Shown here piece by piece: positions 43,201-50,824 of a stretch of 64,000 nucleotides of DNA. Positions within the stretch are counted from its first letter, which is position 1. The number at the start of each line of letters is the position of its first letter. The notes beneath the pieces are model-generated. The model worked only from the letters and a program-made list of their open reading frames with translations, was not told where the DNA came from and did no database searches. The translations under genes were made by a program, and so were the position numbers. Origin of the DNA: JAPLUA01 sp964625855 (GTDB lineage Bacteria > Verrucomicrobiota > Verrucomicrobiia > Limisphaerales > UBA8199); contig CAZVFC010000004.1 of the NCBI GenBank assembly GCA_964625855.1, positions 124,001 through 188,000 of the forward strand, written 5' to 3'.

Positions 43201-43771
43201 TGCCCAGGGACGCGCGGTGCAGACAATGCGCAGCCTCGTATATCTGCAGCCCGGTGAGCATCGGAGCTGTATCGGGTGCCACGAACAGCGAACGAAGACG
43301 GCTTCCGTTGGCGCGTCTGCGCAAGCCCTTGGGCGTGCGCCCTCAAGGATCAAACCCGGACCGGACGGATCGCGCCCCTTCAGCTATCCGCGCCTGGTTC
43401 AGCCGGTCCTCGATCGCCACTGCGTCCGGTGCCATGATGGCAAGAAGCCCGGGCGACCGGTGTTGACCGGCGAACCGGAAGGCCATTTCACGAAGTCCTA
43501 TAATGCCCTGGTAAGCCGCGTTTCATTCACGGCCTGGAACCGTCCCGAACAGAACTTCGAGCCGATGACCGAGCCGTTGCGCTTCGGCGCAATCGCCAGT
43601 CCGCTGACGAGAATCCTGGACCAGGGTCACGGGGAAGTCACGCTAACCCCGGAGGACCAGGAGCGGCTGAATACGTGGATGGATGCGAACGCGTTGTTTT
43701 ACGGAACGTTCGATGTGAACGAGCAAAAGAAGCAATTACTCGGGCAGGCGATTGAGGGTCCGAAAGAGTAA
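40220..43771 (+). CDS. Esterase - HzsA-like diheme multidomain protein
   Basis: A 1,183-residue exported protein (hydrophobic start LTGAVALRLVLALGASEP). Residues 30-270 form an alpha/beta hydrolase: HGHGSDRW oxyanion region, GGSMGA nucleophile elbow with serine near 136, and RGHETDY histidine, close to PHB-depolymerase/feruloyl-esterase-like enzymes. The C-terminal 700 residues resemble the hydrazine-synthase-alpha middle-domain family: HEWDPSLLNDGRVVYTRWDYV, WEARAVPVSSRVMATAAPHHG, then two heme motifs CIGCH (near 1016) and CVRCH (near 1067). HzsA-like proteins outside anammox bacteria are of unknown function and do not imply hydrazine synthesis. The esterase fusion is notable. Confidence 0.78.
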   Translation: MTKVHLKSMLTGAVALRLVLALGASEPRDISFVAAHDQSEQRYVLVLPEAYDSARPHDVLLCLHGHGSDRWQFVRADRGETRAARDIVARYSMILVSPDYRAKTSWMGPAAEADVVQIIGELKKQYAVSRVVISGGSMGAASALTFTALHPNLVNGVVALNGHANHLEYTNFQEAIQFAFGGTKETIPEEYRKRSAEFFPERFTMPIAFTAGGKDTTVPPDSVMRLGRAIQKHNPAVHLDFQAARGHETDYEAAFSAYDYVMRAMASKPVHVSIAINGRTIPPSPGSAAGVWFYADGAKGAQALLTGHAAVPGSWRMTAVLNAGDEVRLSTVPNGTERVSFRAEPLSAAGLRCRAETNALVINAVSGPGAVRLTQFAFQDAPASFAPERRPFSRGPVTASPDPHPAIAEALVEWDWRMQDGIQTPREPRSYRQAIEKLVRQTDALVAERSATKTVSPAMESAWKALCSAGLPPVEDAAAGETRWLEFHRLRRQLILANPVFKLPSLLFVKHVPSVMSHQLTQVYGYCARPGGGLYVLTEPGFSMRTRDLTPAELPPGNFMTPELSSDACRVLFAYCPVKEAPASWDFNDQTRHLRYHIQELSLDSGKVRALTEGDTDNFSPVVLPSGEVLFLSTRRGGYHRCGRGPCFVYTLARMEADGRNARSISFHETHEWDPSLLNDGRVVYTRWDYVDRNAVHYQQLWSALPDGSNARVYYGNNTWNPTGIWEARAVPVSSRVMATAAPHHGMSAGSVILLDTTRGIDGKEPLTRLTPDVRFPESEFPLAVGPSPTAYDFDTSVKGHWATTLVEPWREQAAPEEEKRWLGHCYKSPWPLSEKFFIVSYSFDQLVGEPGPNLPNMFGLYFADAFGNKELVYRDPAISSLWARPLARRTPPLEAPALNPQPSAASHLAGERGLFFMSDVKESWPRLPGDMPVTHLRIIQVLLKTTPNADSPRVGAAFAAPGKQVLGTVPVEADGSALFEVPAGTPMLFQALNAQGRAVQTMRSLVYLQPGEHRSCIGCHEQRTKTASVGASAQALGRAPSRIKPGPDGSRPFSYPRLVQPVLDRHCVRCHDGKKPGRPVLTGEPEGHFTKSYNALVSRVSFTAWNRPEQNFEPMTEPLRFGAIASPLTRILDQGHGEVTLTPEDQERLNTWMDANALFYGTFDVNEQKKQLLGQAIEGPKE

Positions 43772-43900
43772 CGCTCGTCTCGTCTCCCATGGTAGCAGCC
43801 GCGACCTTGACGGAGCCCCAGAGAAGGACAAGACTCACCGCATGAAAATCCTGGCAGGTCGAGGCAAAGGTCTTGAAGCGGGCGCCGGCGTGAGTGGCAG

Positions 43901-44437
43901 ATGAGACGCAAGGTTACCATCGCCACGCTCAGGCAATTTATGCAGGAGCTGGCCGCGGCTGCGCGCAGTCCGGGCAACGTGTATTTCACCGGTGGCGCCA
44001 CAGCGTTGCTGCTGGGTTTCCGCGACCAGACTATTGATATTGATTTGAAGCTGGACCCTGAGCCCGCGGGCGCCTTCGAGGCGATTGCCGTGCTGAAAGA
44101 CCGCCTCGATCTCAATGTGGAATTGGCGTCGCCGGAGGATTTTATCCCGCGCGCGGATGGCTGGCGGGAGCGCAGTCGGCCGATCGCATCCATTGGGCAA
44201 CTGCACTTCTTTCATTACGACTTCTCGCTGCAGGCGCTTTCCAAGTTGGAGCGAGGCCACGCGCAGGACCTGGAGGACGTGATGAGTCTGGTGCGTGCCG
44301 GCTGCGTGACGGGGGCGGAGTTGCAGGCGCGTTTCGCGCAGATCGAACCCGGGCTTTTGCGCTACCCCGCGATTGACCCGCACCAATTCAGGAAGAAGCT
44401 CGAGGAGTTCTTGGGCAGGCTGCAAGGGCCGGTATGA
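43901..44437 (+). CDS. DUF6036 nucleotidyltransferase-like protein
   Basis: A 178-residue nucleotidyltransferase-fold protein. The motif is VYFTGGATALLLGFRDQTIDIDLKL, with GG-A (31-33) and the two catalytic aspartates D46 and D48 in DIDLK. The C-terminal half is helical (DLEDVMSLVRAGCVTGAEL). DUF6036 proteins usually sit in two-gene units thought to be toxin-antitoxin-like. Its stop overlaps the next start by 4 bases (ATGA). A 20-codon leader ORF (43842-43904, MKILAGRGKG) ends across its ATG and may couple translation. Confidence 0.82.
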   Translation: MRRKVTIATLRQFMQELAAAARSPGNVYFTGGATALLLGFRDQTIDIDLKLDPEPAGAFEAIAVLKDRLDLNVELASPEDFIPRADGWRERSRPIASIGQLHFFHYDFSLQALSKLERGHAQDLEDVMSLVRAGCVTGAELQARFAQIEPGLLRYPAIDPHQFRKKLEEFLGRLQGPV

Positions 44438-44757
44438 GCTTGGTGGACGATGAGCAAACGCTTCCGGGCCAGGACCTGGTTGAGCAAGGTCTTGCTGATC
44501 TGTCGCAGGATCGGGTGTCGGAAGCCTCCCTGCTTGTTCTGATTGCTGCCCCGCGCCTCCGGCGCCTGGGCATTCCGGTGCCGGATCCGCCGCTCTCGCG
44601 ATGCTGCGAGCACGACCTGTACGCCCGGTTGGACGAGCGCCTCGGTGCGGCGGCGCACTCGTACTATAATAGCCTCATCCGGCGCATCGTCAGCTTCGCC
44701 CGCGCACTGGAGCGGGAGCAGAGCCGTCGTCCCCGGGGCGAGCGGAAATCCTGTTGA
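44434..44757 (+). CDS. Partner protein of the DUF6036 nucleotidyltransferase
   Basis: A 107-residue soluble protein, rich in leucine and arginine, beginning MSLVDDEQTLPGQDLVEQGL and containing EASLLVLIAAPRLRRLGIPVP. It overlaps the nucleotidyltransferase gene by 4 bases, so the two are translated together. I recall such small proteins beside DUF6036 genes but no tested function. By analogy with other nucleotidyltransferase pairs it could be the antitoxin or target. The last 15 residues are very basic (RRPRGERKSC). Confidence 0.65.
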   Translation: MSLVDDEQTLPGQDLVEQGLADLSQDRVSEASLLVLIAAPRLRRLGIPVPDPPLSRCCEHDLYARLDERLGAAAHSYYNSLIRRIVSFARALEREQSRRPRGERKSC

Positions 44758-44821
44758 CGAGGTGGCCGATCCTGCTACCATGCGAGCACAAAGCGCATCA
44801 CACAGCCAAACATACTGCTTT

Positions 44822-46984
44822 ATGAAGACGGGAATCCATACAAGGTTCTTCGTTTGTGCCTGGTTGACCGGAAGCCTTCTTGCCGGACTGGCTGACCGCA
44901 GCCTCGCCCAATCCACCGACACATCCAATTCAATCCCAGTCGTGACCCTCCGAGCGACGGATCCGGAAGCCTCTGAGCCTGGAACCAATGCCGGGAGGTT
45001 TCAGATCAATCGGTTGGGTCCGACGAATCTGGCGCTGTCCGTGTTCCTGCGTCTCCGCGGCTCAGCCTCCAACGGTGTGGATTACGTTGCCATCCCTGGC
45101 TGGGTTTCGGTCCCCGCCGGCGTTCGCGAGGTGCCGATCCGCGTCCAGCCGATTGATGACAATTTGGCTGAGGGAGTGGAAATCGTCGAAGCATCACTGA
45201 TGTATCCGCCCACGATGCCGCCCATCAACTATCTGATTGGCAGCCCCAGCAACGCGGTTGTTTTCCTCCACGACAACGATCCTGCGCCGACCAACCGGCC
45301 GCCCTGGGCGACCATCGTCACGCCGGCGAACGGGGCGGTGTTTTTCGCCCCGGCGGATATTCTGCTCGCGGCGGAGGCTGGCGATCCGGACGCGGAAGAT
45401 TACGTGGCAACAGTCGAGTTTCTTTCCTTCAACACCAGCCTCGGGGTCACAACCAACAACCCGATGAGCGCTTCTCCTGTCAATCCCTTCCAGTTGGTGT
45501 GGAGCAACGCCCCGCCGGGCAGCCACTGGTTTACCGCCCAGGCCACGGACAGCCACGGCGCCAGGAGCGTTTCAGCACCGGTGCTGATCAAGGTCGAAGG
45601 GCCTCCTCCTCCTCCGCCGCCGATCGTTACCGTTCAAGCGACCGATCCGCGCGCCGCCGAACCCGGGGTGCTGACGGTCGTGGATTCCGGCGAATTCACG
45701 GTCACTCGCAGCTACGGGACGAATGTGCCATTGACGGTCTTCTACAGGATTTCCGGCACCGCCAGCAACGGGGTGGATTACACCTCCATTTCCAATTGCG
45801 TTGTCATCCCCGTCGGCCAGCTCTCGGCGAAGGTCATGGTTTACCCGCGACTCGACACGCTGCCGGAGCCTACGGAAACCGTCGTGCTGCGGATTGAGCC
45901 ACCCTTCTGCCTCGCCATCTTCCCGCCGCCTTACGCATGTTATCATCCCGGGGCACCTGGCGAGGCCGTGGTTTATATCACCGACGACGCCCCACCGGCA
46001 AACCACCCGCCAGCGGTGAGACTGACCAAGCCGTTGGACGGTCAGACTTTCGTCGCACCGGTGAATATCCCCTTGCGTGCCGCGACGGTGGATCCGGATG
46101 GCTACGTGCCGCACATCGAGTTCTACGCTGGCACAAACCTGATTGGCCAGCAAACCCGCTTCTTCTTCGTCCCGCCCCCGCCGGGCCAGGAGATGGTCTA
46201 TGAAATGGTCTGGACCGACGCGCCCCTGGGCCGGCACGTGCTCACGGCCAGGGCGCACGACGACCGGGGCGCTGAATCGGTCTCCCCGCCGGTGCACATC
46301 TGGGTCGTGCGAACCAATGGGCCACCCGCCACGAATCCGCCGCCTGTCGTGAGCATCTCCGCTCCTGACTCAATTGCGTCGGAGGGCACCAACTGCATGC
46401 GTTGGGACGGCTGGAACTGTTGCCCGGTGCCAGCAACCTGGCGCGGGACGAACACGGCCACGTTCGTTGTGCGGCGTGGCGGGCCGACCAACAACGCGAT
46501 CACCGTTTACTATCACGTGGACGGGACTGCTTCCAACGGCGTGGATTACGCTGAGCTGCCGGGCGTGGTGACGATCCCCGCCGGCCGCCGCGCCGCTGAA
46601 TTCACGGTGGTGCCGATTGACGATCAGCTTCCGGAACGGCTGGAGACGGTCGTCCTCCGTCTCTATGTGCCACCGGCCACCTCATCTAACGTGCCGCCTT
46701 ATCTGGTAGGCTATCCGGGCCGCGCCGCTGCCGTCATCGTGGACAACGACGCGCCTCGGCCACGCACGAGCGTGCTCTCCGACCGCTGCTTCCACCTCAC
46801 GCGGCCCGGAGCGAACGGCACCTGCTGGCGCATCGAATGGTCGGACAACCTGGTTGACTGGACTCCGATCGGCACCACCACGGTTACCGATGGAGCGCTT
46901 CACTTCGTTGACCCCGATGCGGATGATGCTGAGCAGCGCTGGTACCGGGCTGTGCCCGACTCCAGCCCGCCGGCGGACGGATAA
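44822..46984 (+). CDS. Secreted protein with three Calx-beta domains
   Basis: A 720-residue exported protein with signal peptide (FFVCAWLTGSLLAGLADRSLA). Three Calx-beta domains are marked by the recurring GTASNGVDYxxIxxxVxIPxG pattern (GSASNGVDYVAIPGWVSVPAG, GTASNGVDYTSISNC, GTASNGVDYAELPGVVTIPAG) and PETVVLR-type strands. Between them lie Ig-like modules with VEFLSFNTSLG and IEFYAGTNLIG. The C-terminus (RIEWSDNLVDWTPIGTT, WYRAVPDS) is a common end in Verrucomicrobiota secreted proteins. Calx-beta domains bind calcium and serve adhesion. The ATG at 44822 (MKTGIHTRF) gives the signal peptide. Confidence 0.85.
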   Translation: MKTGIHTRFFVCAWLTGSLLAGLADRSLAQSTDTSNSIPVVTLRATDPEASEPGTNAGRFQINRLGPTNLALSVFLRLRGSASNGVDYVAIPGWVSVPAGVREVPIRVQPIDDNLAEGVEIVEASLMYPPTMPPINYLIGSPSNAVVFLHDNDPAPTNRPPWATIVTPANGAVFFAPADILLAAEAGDPDAEDYVATVEFLSFNTSLGVTTNNPMSASPVNPFQLVWSNAPPGSHWFTAQATDSHGARSVSAPVLIKVEGPPPPPPPIVTVQATDPRAAEPGVLTVVDSGEFTVTRSYGTNVPLTVFYRISGTASNGVDYTSISNCVVIPVGQLSAKVMVYPRLDTLPEPTETVVLRIEPPFCLAIFPPPYACYHPGAPGEAVVYITDDAPPANHPPAVRLTKPLDGQTFVAPVNIPLRAATVDPDGYVPHIEFYAGTNLIGQQTRFFFVPPPPGQEMVYEMVWTDAPLGRHVLTARAHDDRGAESVSPPVHIWVVRTNGPPATNPPPVVSISAPDSIASEGTNCMRWDGWNCCPVPATWRGTNTATFVVRRGGPTNNAITVYYHVDGTASNGVDYAELPGVVTIPAGRRAAEFTVVPIDDQLPERLETVVLRLYVPPATSSNVPPYLVGYPGRAAAVIVDNDAPRPRTSVLSDRCFHLTRPGANGTCWRIEWSDNLVDWTPIGTTTVTDGALHFVDPDADDAEQRWYRAVPDSSPPADG

Positions 46985-47019
46985 AGGGGCTGGCGCCTCG
47001 CACCCCACTTAAACTCGGG

Positions 47020-48072
47020 TTATTGCCACCGGAAGAGCTTCAAGGCCAGCACGGAACTCAGGGTTCCCCACGCGACGAGGATCGCGACTTTGGGCAGCAG
47101 CGGCGCCAGGCCTGCTCCCTCGAGCATGACGCCGCGCAAGGCCTCGTTCAGGGCTGTAAGCGGCAGCGCTTGCACGAACGGCTGCATCGCGGCCGGGAAG
47201 CGCTCCGTCGAGAAAAAGATCCCGGAGAAGATCCACATCGGGACCATGATAAGATTCATGAGGCCGGAGACGCCCTCAATCGTCCGCGGTCGTGCCGCTG
47301 CCAGCAGTCCCAAGCCGCTGAACGCGAGCGCGCCCACCAAAGATACTCCCGCGAGCAGCAGTAGCGACCCGCGCAGCGGCACGCCCAGCACAAAGTAGGC
47401 GAACAGGAGCAGGGCTCCCGCTTCGGGGACGAGGAAGATCAATCGCGAAGCCAACTGCGCCCCCAAGAGATGGCCCCGGCGCACGGGCGCGGCGACGAGA
47501 CGCTTCAGCAAGTTGCCATTTCTCGCGACGACCAGAGAAAAACCGATTCCCCACATACCGGTGCCCATGAGATTCATTCCGAGCAGCCCTGGCACCAGGA
47601 AGTCCACGTAGCGTGCCCCCGGTTCTGTCAGCGTGGTCTCCGCCGGAGTGAAAGCGTCCGTGCGCCCTGCGGCGTGCTGGAGCGCGGCATCCACGGCAAG
47701 GCGTGCGGCTCGGCTCTCAGGCTGCGTGGGGTCGTAGCTGTAGGACGGTGTGTCGTCTGCGGACACCACCAACACGACATGGCCACGGGCCAGCTCCTGC
47801 CGTGCTTGATCACCTGGAAGAACGCGCGGGGCGAGATCAGGCCCTGACGCCAGCGCGGTCCGGCGCGCTTCGGCCTGAGGGCCTGCGACCACCGCCACCG
47901 GAAGCCTGGCGGGCGGGCGGCTGCGGAACGCCAGGCCGAGAATGGACGCCAGAATGATCGGAAAGACGAACACCCAAAAGACCGCCTCCGGTTCACGGAT
48001 CAGCTCCCGAACGCGGGCCAGCGTCAGCTCCGTGAAGGGGCCGTGAATCTTGTAATGATGAGTCTCAGCCAT
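47020..48072 (-). CDS. ABC-2 type transporter permease
   Basis: A 350-residue permease of the DrrB/YhgE type. One N-terminal helix (AVFWVFVFPIILASILGLAF) is followed by a periplasmic loop of about 120 residues and five C-terminal helices ending near WGTLSSVLALKLF. The FVPGLLGMNLMGTGMWGIGF motif marks ABC-2 membrane proteins. Its start overlaps the ATPase gene by 8 bases, so the pair is translationally coupled. The ATG at 48072 is preferred to the GTG one codon earlier. Substrate unknown; drug or lipid export is typical. Confidence 0.88.
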   Translation of the reverse strand: MAETHHYKIHGPFTELTLARVRELIREPEAVFWVFVFPIILASILGLAFRSRPPARLPVAVVAGPQAEARRTALASGPDLAPRVLPGDQARQELARGHVVLVVSADDTPSYSYDPTQPESRAARLAVDAALQHAAGRTDAFTPAETTLTEPGARYVDFLVPGLLGMNLMGTGMWGIGFSLVVARNGNLLKRLVAAPVRRGHLLGAQLASRLIFLVPEAGALLLFAYFVLGVPLRGSLLLLAGVSLVGALAFSGLGLLAAARPRTIEGVSGLMNLIMVPMWIFSGIFFSTERFPAAMQPFVQALPLTALNEALRGVMLEGAGLAPLLPKVAILVAWGTLSSVLALKLFRWQ

Positions 48073-49012
48073 CACGCAATCTCCGTCCAGTCAGGGCCAT
48101 GAACACGTCTTCCAGCGTGGCGTGGTGGGTCGTCAGATGCGTCGGCTCCGCCCCGGACTCGCTTAGAACGCGCATCAACGCCGGCACCACCAGGTGCACC
48201 TCGCGCACAGTCAACCGCCAGTTCTCGCCGTCGCGAGCGACGCCCTCTACGCCAGGCAAGCTTCGGAGCAGGCCGTCCGTCAACGCGGTGTTGGTCTCAG
48301 CGACAGCGAACTCAAGAATATGTTCGGCGCCGAGAGAGGCGATAAGATCGCGCGGCTTGCCCAAGGCTATCACCTTGCCGTGATCAACGACCGCGACGCG
48401 GTCGCAGAGCCGCGCCGCTTCCTCCATGTAATGAGTGGTCAGCAGCACCGTCCGCCCGCGTGCCTTCAGCCCTTGCACGATTTCCCAGGTCTGATGCCTC
48501 GACTGCGGATCCAAGCCGGTCGTGGGCTCGTCCAGGAAGAGCAGCTCCGGGTCGCCGGCCAGTGCGCACCCCAGCGACAGCCTTTGCTTCTGCCCTCCGG
48601 ACAGCGTGCGCACATACCCGCCTGCCTTCTCCTCCAGCCCCACCAACGTCAGAATTTCCGCGACGCCCAAACCGCGCGGATAGAAGCTGCGGAACAGGGT
48701 CACGACCTCGCTGACCCGCAGCTTCTCCGGGAATTTGGTCTCCTGCAGTTGGATTCCGAGCCGCGCGCGCAAGGCCAGGCCGTCGCCGTTCCAATGGTCC
48801 CCGAGCACCCGCACTTCGCCACCATCTGGCACTCTCAGGCCTTCGAAGATCTCCACGGTAGTCGTTTTGCCGGCGCCATTGGGGCCGAGCATCCCGAAGC
48901 ACTCGCCTTGGAGCACCTCCAGGTCAAGACCGTTCACGGCCGTGACCGTCCCGTATCGTTTCAGGAGAGCCCGGCAGAAAACGGCAGGGGCTGTGGCGGA
49001 TCGGGGTGTCAT
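48065..49012 (-). CDS. ABC transporter ATP-binding protein (DrrA-like)
   Basis: A 315-residue ATPase: Walker A GPNGAGKTTT (K49), Q-loop in IQLQETKFPEKL, signature TLSGGQKQRLSL, Walker B LLFLDEPTTGLDPQ and switch H in LLTTHYMEEA. The C-terminal extension is that of DrrA-type exporters. The start is the ATG at 49012 (MTPRSATAP); the open frame 35 codons upstream lies in promoter sequence. The first 25 codons and about 320 bases of upstream DNA are duplicated at 50983-51368. Confidence 0.92.
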   Translation of the reverse strand: MTPRSATAPAVFCRALLKRYGTVTAVNGLDLEVLQGECFGMLGPNGAGKTTTVEIFEGLRVPDGGEVRVLGDHWNGDGLALRARLGIQLQETKFPEKLRVSEVVTLFRSFYPRGLGVAEILTLVGLEEKAGGYVRTLSGGQKQRLSLGCALAGDPELLFLDEPTTGLDPQSRHQTWEIVQGLKARGRTVLLTTHYMEEAARLCDRVAVVDHGKVIALGKPRDLIASLGAEHILEFAVAETNTALTDGLLRSLPGVEGVARDGENWRLTVREVHLVVPALMRVLSESGAEPTHLTTHHATLEDVFMALTGRRLRDG

Positions 49013-49332
49013 AGGCCGACAAGTCTTATTACCGCGCACCCAATATGTAACCGAGGGGCTGCAGCCGCTTGCCGGTCGGAACTGAACTGCGGTGATGCAT
49101 GCCGCTAATCCTGGCACAGGACAGTGTCCAGTTCAATTCTGGAAGGCTTGGGTGGCCGGTTTGAGAAACAAGTCGCGGGCGGAGCACTGGTCGCCGCTGG
49201 TGCATTGAATCACGAAAACGGCCAGCATCCCTGTTGTCAGATTTGATAGGTGACCGCGGTCTTCAAAGTTCTTGATTAGCCCGCACGACAGCAGTGCCCA
49301 ACGAAGCTAGTGAAGATAAGCCGTTCTGACCC
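48937..49332. repeat. 396-bp direct repeat, copy A (ABC promoter and 5-prime end)
   Basis: This segment recurs in the same orientation at 50983-51368 with only scattered substitutions and one small indel near the right end. Copy A covers the first 25 codons of the ABC ATPase and its whole upstream region; bases 49013-49373 hold no other gene. Both copies end at a GTTCTGACCC motif, and a GTTCCGACCCCGAC motif also lies just left of copy B. Confidence 0.9.
49119..49129. promoter_or_regulatory. Palindrome GGACAGTGTCC upstream of the ABC operon
   Basis: An 11-bp near-perfect palindrome about 107 bases upstream of the ATPase start, preserved unchanged in repeat copy B (51165-51175). It shares the half-site AGGACAG with the putative GntR operator at 11652. 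It could be a regulator site, but this is inferred only from symmetry and the shared half-site. Confidence 0.3.
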
Positions 49333-49373
49333 CGACATGGATTGAGCGAGCAGGAGTTCCGGGACGCCCTTAA

Positions 49374-49559
49374 GTGAAGGTCATCTACCACCCGGAGTTT
49401 CCGAAAGACATAAAGCGATTCGAAGCTCAATACCGGGAGGTTTCCGAAGCGCTTGCCGTACGCTTTCGCCCGGCCATTGATGATGCGATCCAACGAATAA
49501 AGGCTTCCCGGGTTCCGCGCTTGTCTTTCGTCGTGCCCACGCGTAGGCTTTGGCTATGA
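49374..49559 (+). pseudogene. Truncated RelE/ParE-type toxin
   Basis: Begins at a GTG with KVIYHPEFPKDIKRFEAQYREVSEALAVRFRPAIDDAIQRI, a recognisable N-terminal half of a RelE/ParE-superfamily toxin. After IKAS the sequence turns into RVPRLSFVVPTRRLWL and stops at 61 residues, while the family is usually 90-100. The C-terminal catalytic or binding strands are missing, so it should be inactive. It lies just after repeat copy A and overlaps the next antitoxin start by 4 bases. Confidence 0.6.
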
Positions 49560-49777
49560 GCAAAACTGAGATCCTGGAAGTCTTGCCCACCCTCAGGCCT
49601 GGCGAACGGCAGGAAATACTCGACCGGCTCTGTGATCTTCAGGAAGCTGAGCTGCAGGCCGTTCATCAGGAATGGGTGAATGAAGCCCTGAACAGCGGCC
49701 CGGCGGCCACTGCGTCGGCAGCAGATTGGGACGGGGCTTTGAAGCGTGGATTGGCGCGTGCGGCCAAGCGCTCGTGA
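49556..49777 (+). CDS. Antitoxin of a decayed ParE-type module
   Basis: A 73-residue acidic-helical protein starting MSKTEILEVLPTLRPGERQEILDRL, the standard form of small addiction-module antitoxins (putative addiction module component family). The tail SAADWDGALKRGLARAAKRS is basic. The stop overlaps the GTG start of the following toxin fragment (GTGA), the usual toxin-antitoxin coupling. Because that toxin is broken, this antitoxin now seems to lack its own partner. Confidence 0.75.
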   Translation: MSKTEILEVLPTLRPGERQEILDRLCDLQEAELQAVHQEWVNEALNSGPAATASAADWDGALKRGLARAAKRS

Positions 49778-49918
49778 ACCTCGTCTATCGGCCTCAATTC
49801 TGGCTCGATCTCGAAGCGGGCGTTGCTTACCTCGCGCAAGAAGCGTCTATCCTGCGAATCAAGCACGGCATGATGGATTTGCCGCGGCTATTCAGTGGAA
49901 ATCCGCTAGCGGAGTGAT
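49774..49918 (+). pseudogene. Frameshifted, truncated ParE-type toxin
   Basis: Starts at GTG overlapping the antitoxin stop. Residues NLVYRPQFWLDLEAGVAYLAQEAS match the N-terminus of ParE-like toxins. The frame then drifts (ILRIKHGMMDLPRLF), while the neighbouring frame carries PANQARHDGFAAAIQ, so a small indel is likely. The rest is replaced by the 124-bp repeat at 49922. The toxin should be inactive. Confidence 0.65.
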
Positions 49919-49921
49919 TCC

Positions 49922-50045
49922 GCCGAAGGCCGAAGGTTCGCTGAACCGCTTGCGCAGCTCCGGTATCGCCCGGGGCGGGGCATCCAACGCCGCATAAAGC
50001 TCGCGCCATCTCCCGGCCGGCACCACAAACCGGCTGCGGCCGGCC
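49922..50045. repeat. 124-bp direct repeat, inner copy 1
   Basis: The sequence starting GCCGAAGGCCGAAGG, with the hairpin GGTTC-GCT-GAACC, recurs at 50834-50957 in the same orientation with scattered changes. It cuts the end of the ParE fragment and precedes the intact antitoxin-toxin pair. It carries no gene of its own. It looks like a dispersed intergenic element rather than an insertion sequence. Confidence 0.8.
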
Positions 50046-50144
50046 GCGGCGTGGTTTACCGTGGGCAGTGTAAGCGGTGAGGACACTGGCCGGCGGTCTG
50101 AAGAAAAGCTTGCTCGATGGCCAAAGCACGTTAAACTGACTTCA

Positions 50145-50402
50145 ATGAAAACGCTGCCTAAGATGGACATCAGCGACGAGCTAGAGGCCCGCATCAACGA
50201 AGGCATTAGGCTTTCCGAGTTGTGCAAGGCCGACGTCGTGCGGCAGGCTCTCCGCATCGGCCTCCCGCAATTTGCTGCCCGGTTTCAACCCGCCCCACTG
50301 TGGCTGGAAGAGCGGATTCGCGAAGCCCTGGCTGAACCCGCTGAGCCTAAAACGCCGGCGCAGTTCAAGCGGGACATGAAAGCCATCGCCGATGGCCGCT
50401 GA
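50145..50402 (+). CDS. Antitoxin (ribbon-helix-helix-like) of an intact TA pair
   Basis: An 85-residue protein with the N-terminal pattern MDISDELEARINEGIRLSELCKADVVRQALRIGL, which suits a ribbon-helix-helix DNA-binding domain, and a C-terminal acidic/proline stretch (EALAEPAEPKTPAQF) that would bind the toxin. The ATG at 50145 (MKTLPKMD) is chosen since upstream codons are not family-like. The gene overlaps the toxin start by 11 bases, the normal arrangement. It probably autorepresses its promoter. Confidence 0.72.
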   Translation: MKTLPKMDISDELEARINEGIRLSELCKADVVRQALRIGLPQFAARFQPAPLWLEERIREALAEPAEPKTPAQFKRDMKAIADGR

Positions 50403-50727
50403 ACTCCGGGTTCACCCGGCCTTCTATCGGCGCGTGCGCCACTATCGGGACCGCATCGGGATTCACGAAGGCCGTCCGCAAGTGGCTGCCCGGTTTGCGC
50501 GGGCAGCGGAGGAGGTGGTCCTGCGAGTATTGGACAATCCTCAACGCGGCCACTCCGCACGCTTTGAATCTGCTGAACTGGCCGATATTCTACGCATCGC
50601 GGTGCCCGGCTTCCGGGTGTTCGCACTCTTTTATCGCTGGGACGGGCAGACGCTCACGGTGATTACTTTGGAACACGTGGCGCAGGATTTGCCGACTCGA
50701 CTGGCCAACCTGCTTTCGACCGGTTGA
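50392..50727 (+). CDS. RelE/ParE-superfamily toxin, intact
   Basis: A 111-residue toxin of full length. It begins LRVHPAFYRRVRHYRDRIG, has the helical GRPQVAARFARAAEEVVLRVLDNP and ends with the typical strands ILRIAVPGFRVFALFYRWDGQTLTVITLEHVAQD. RelE members cut mRNA on the ribosome and ParE members poison gyrase; sequence alone does not decide which. It overlaps its antitoxin by 11 bases and is the only complete toxin of the three modules between repeats A and B. Confidence 0.78.
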   Translation: MAAELRVHPAFYRRVRHYRDRIGIHEGRPQVAARFARAAEEVVLRVLDNPQRGHSARFESAELADILRIAVPGFRVFALFYRWDGQTLTVITLEHVAQDLPTRLANLLSTG

Positions 50728-50824
50728 AAGCGTCAGGAGCGGTCGCAAACTGGACTGGGAAACATGGCAGCCAGCGAGGTTCACGGAAGCGCGGCCCTCA
50801 GCTCGAAGACAGCTTGTCTCGCAC

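Noticed and set aside
40220..43771. Hydrazine synthesis / anammox
   Set aside because: Only an HzsA-like domain is present; hzsB and hzsC and hydroxylamine-oxidoreductase-like genes are absent, and such domains are widespread in non-anammox bacteria.
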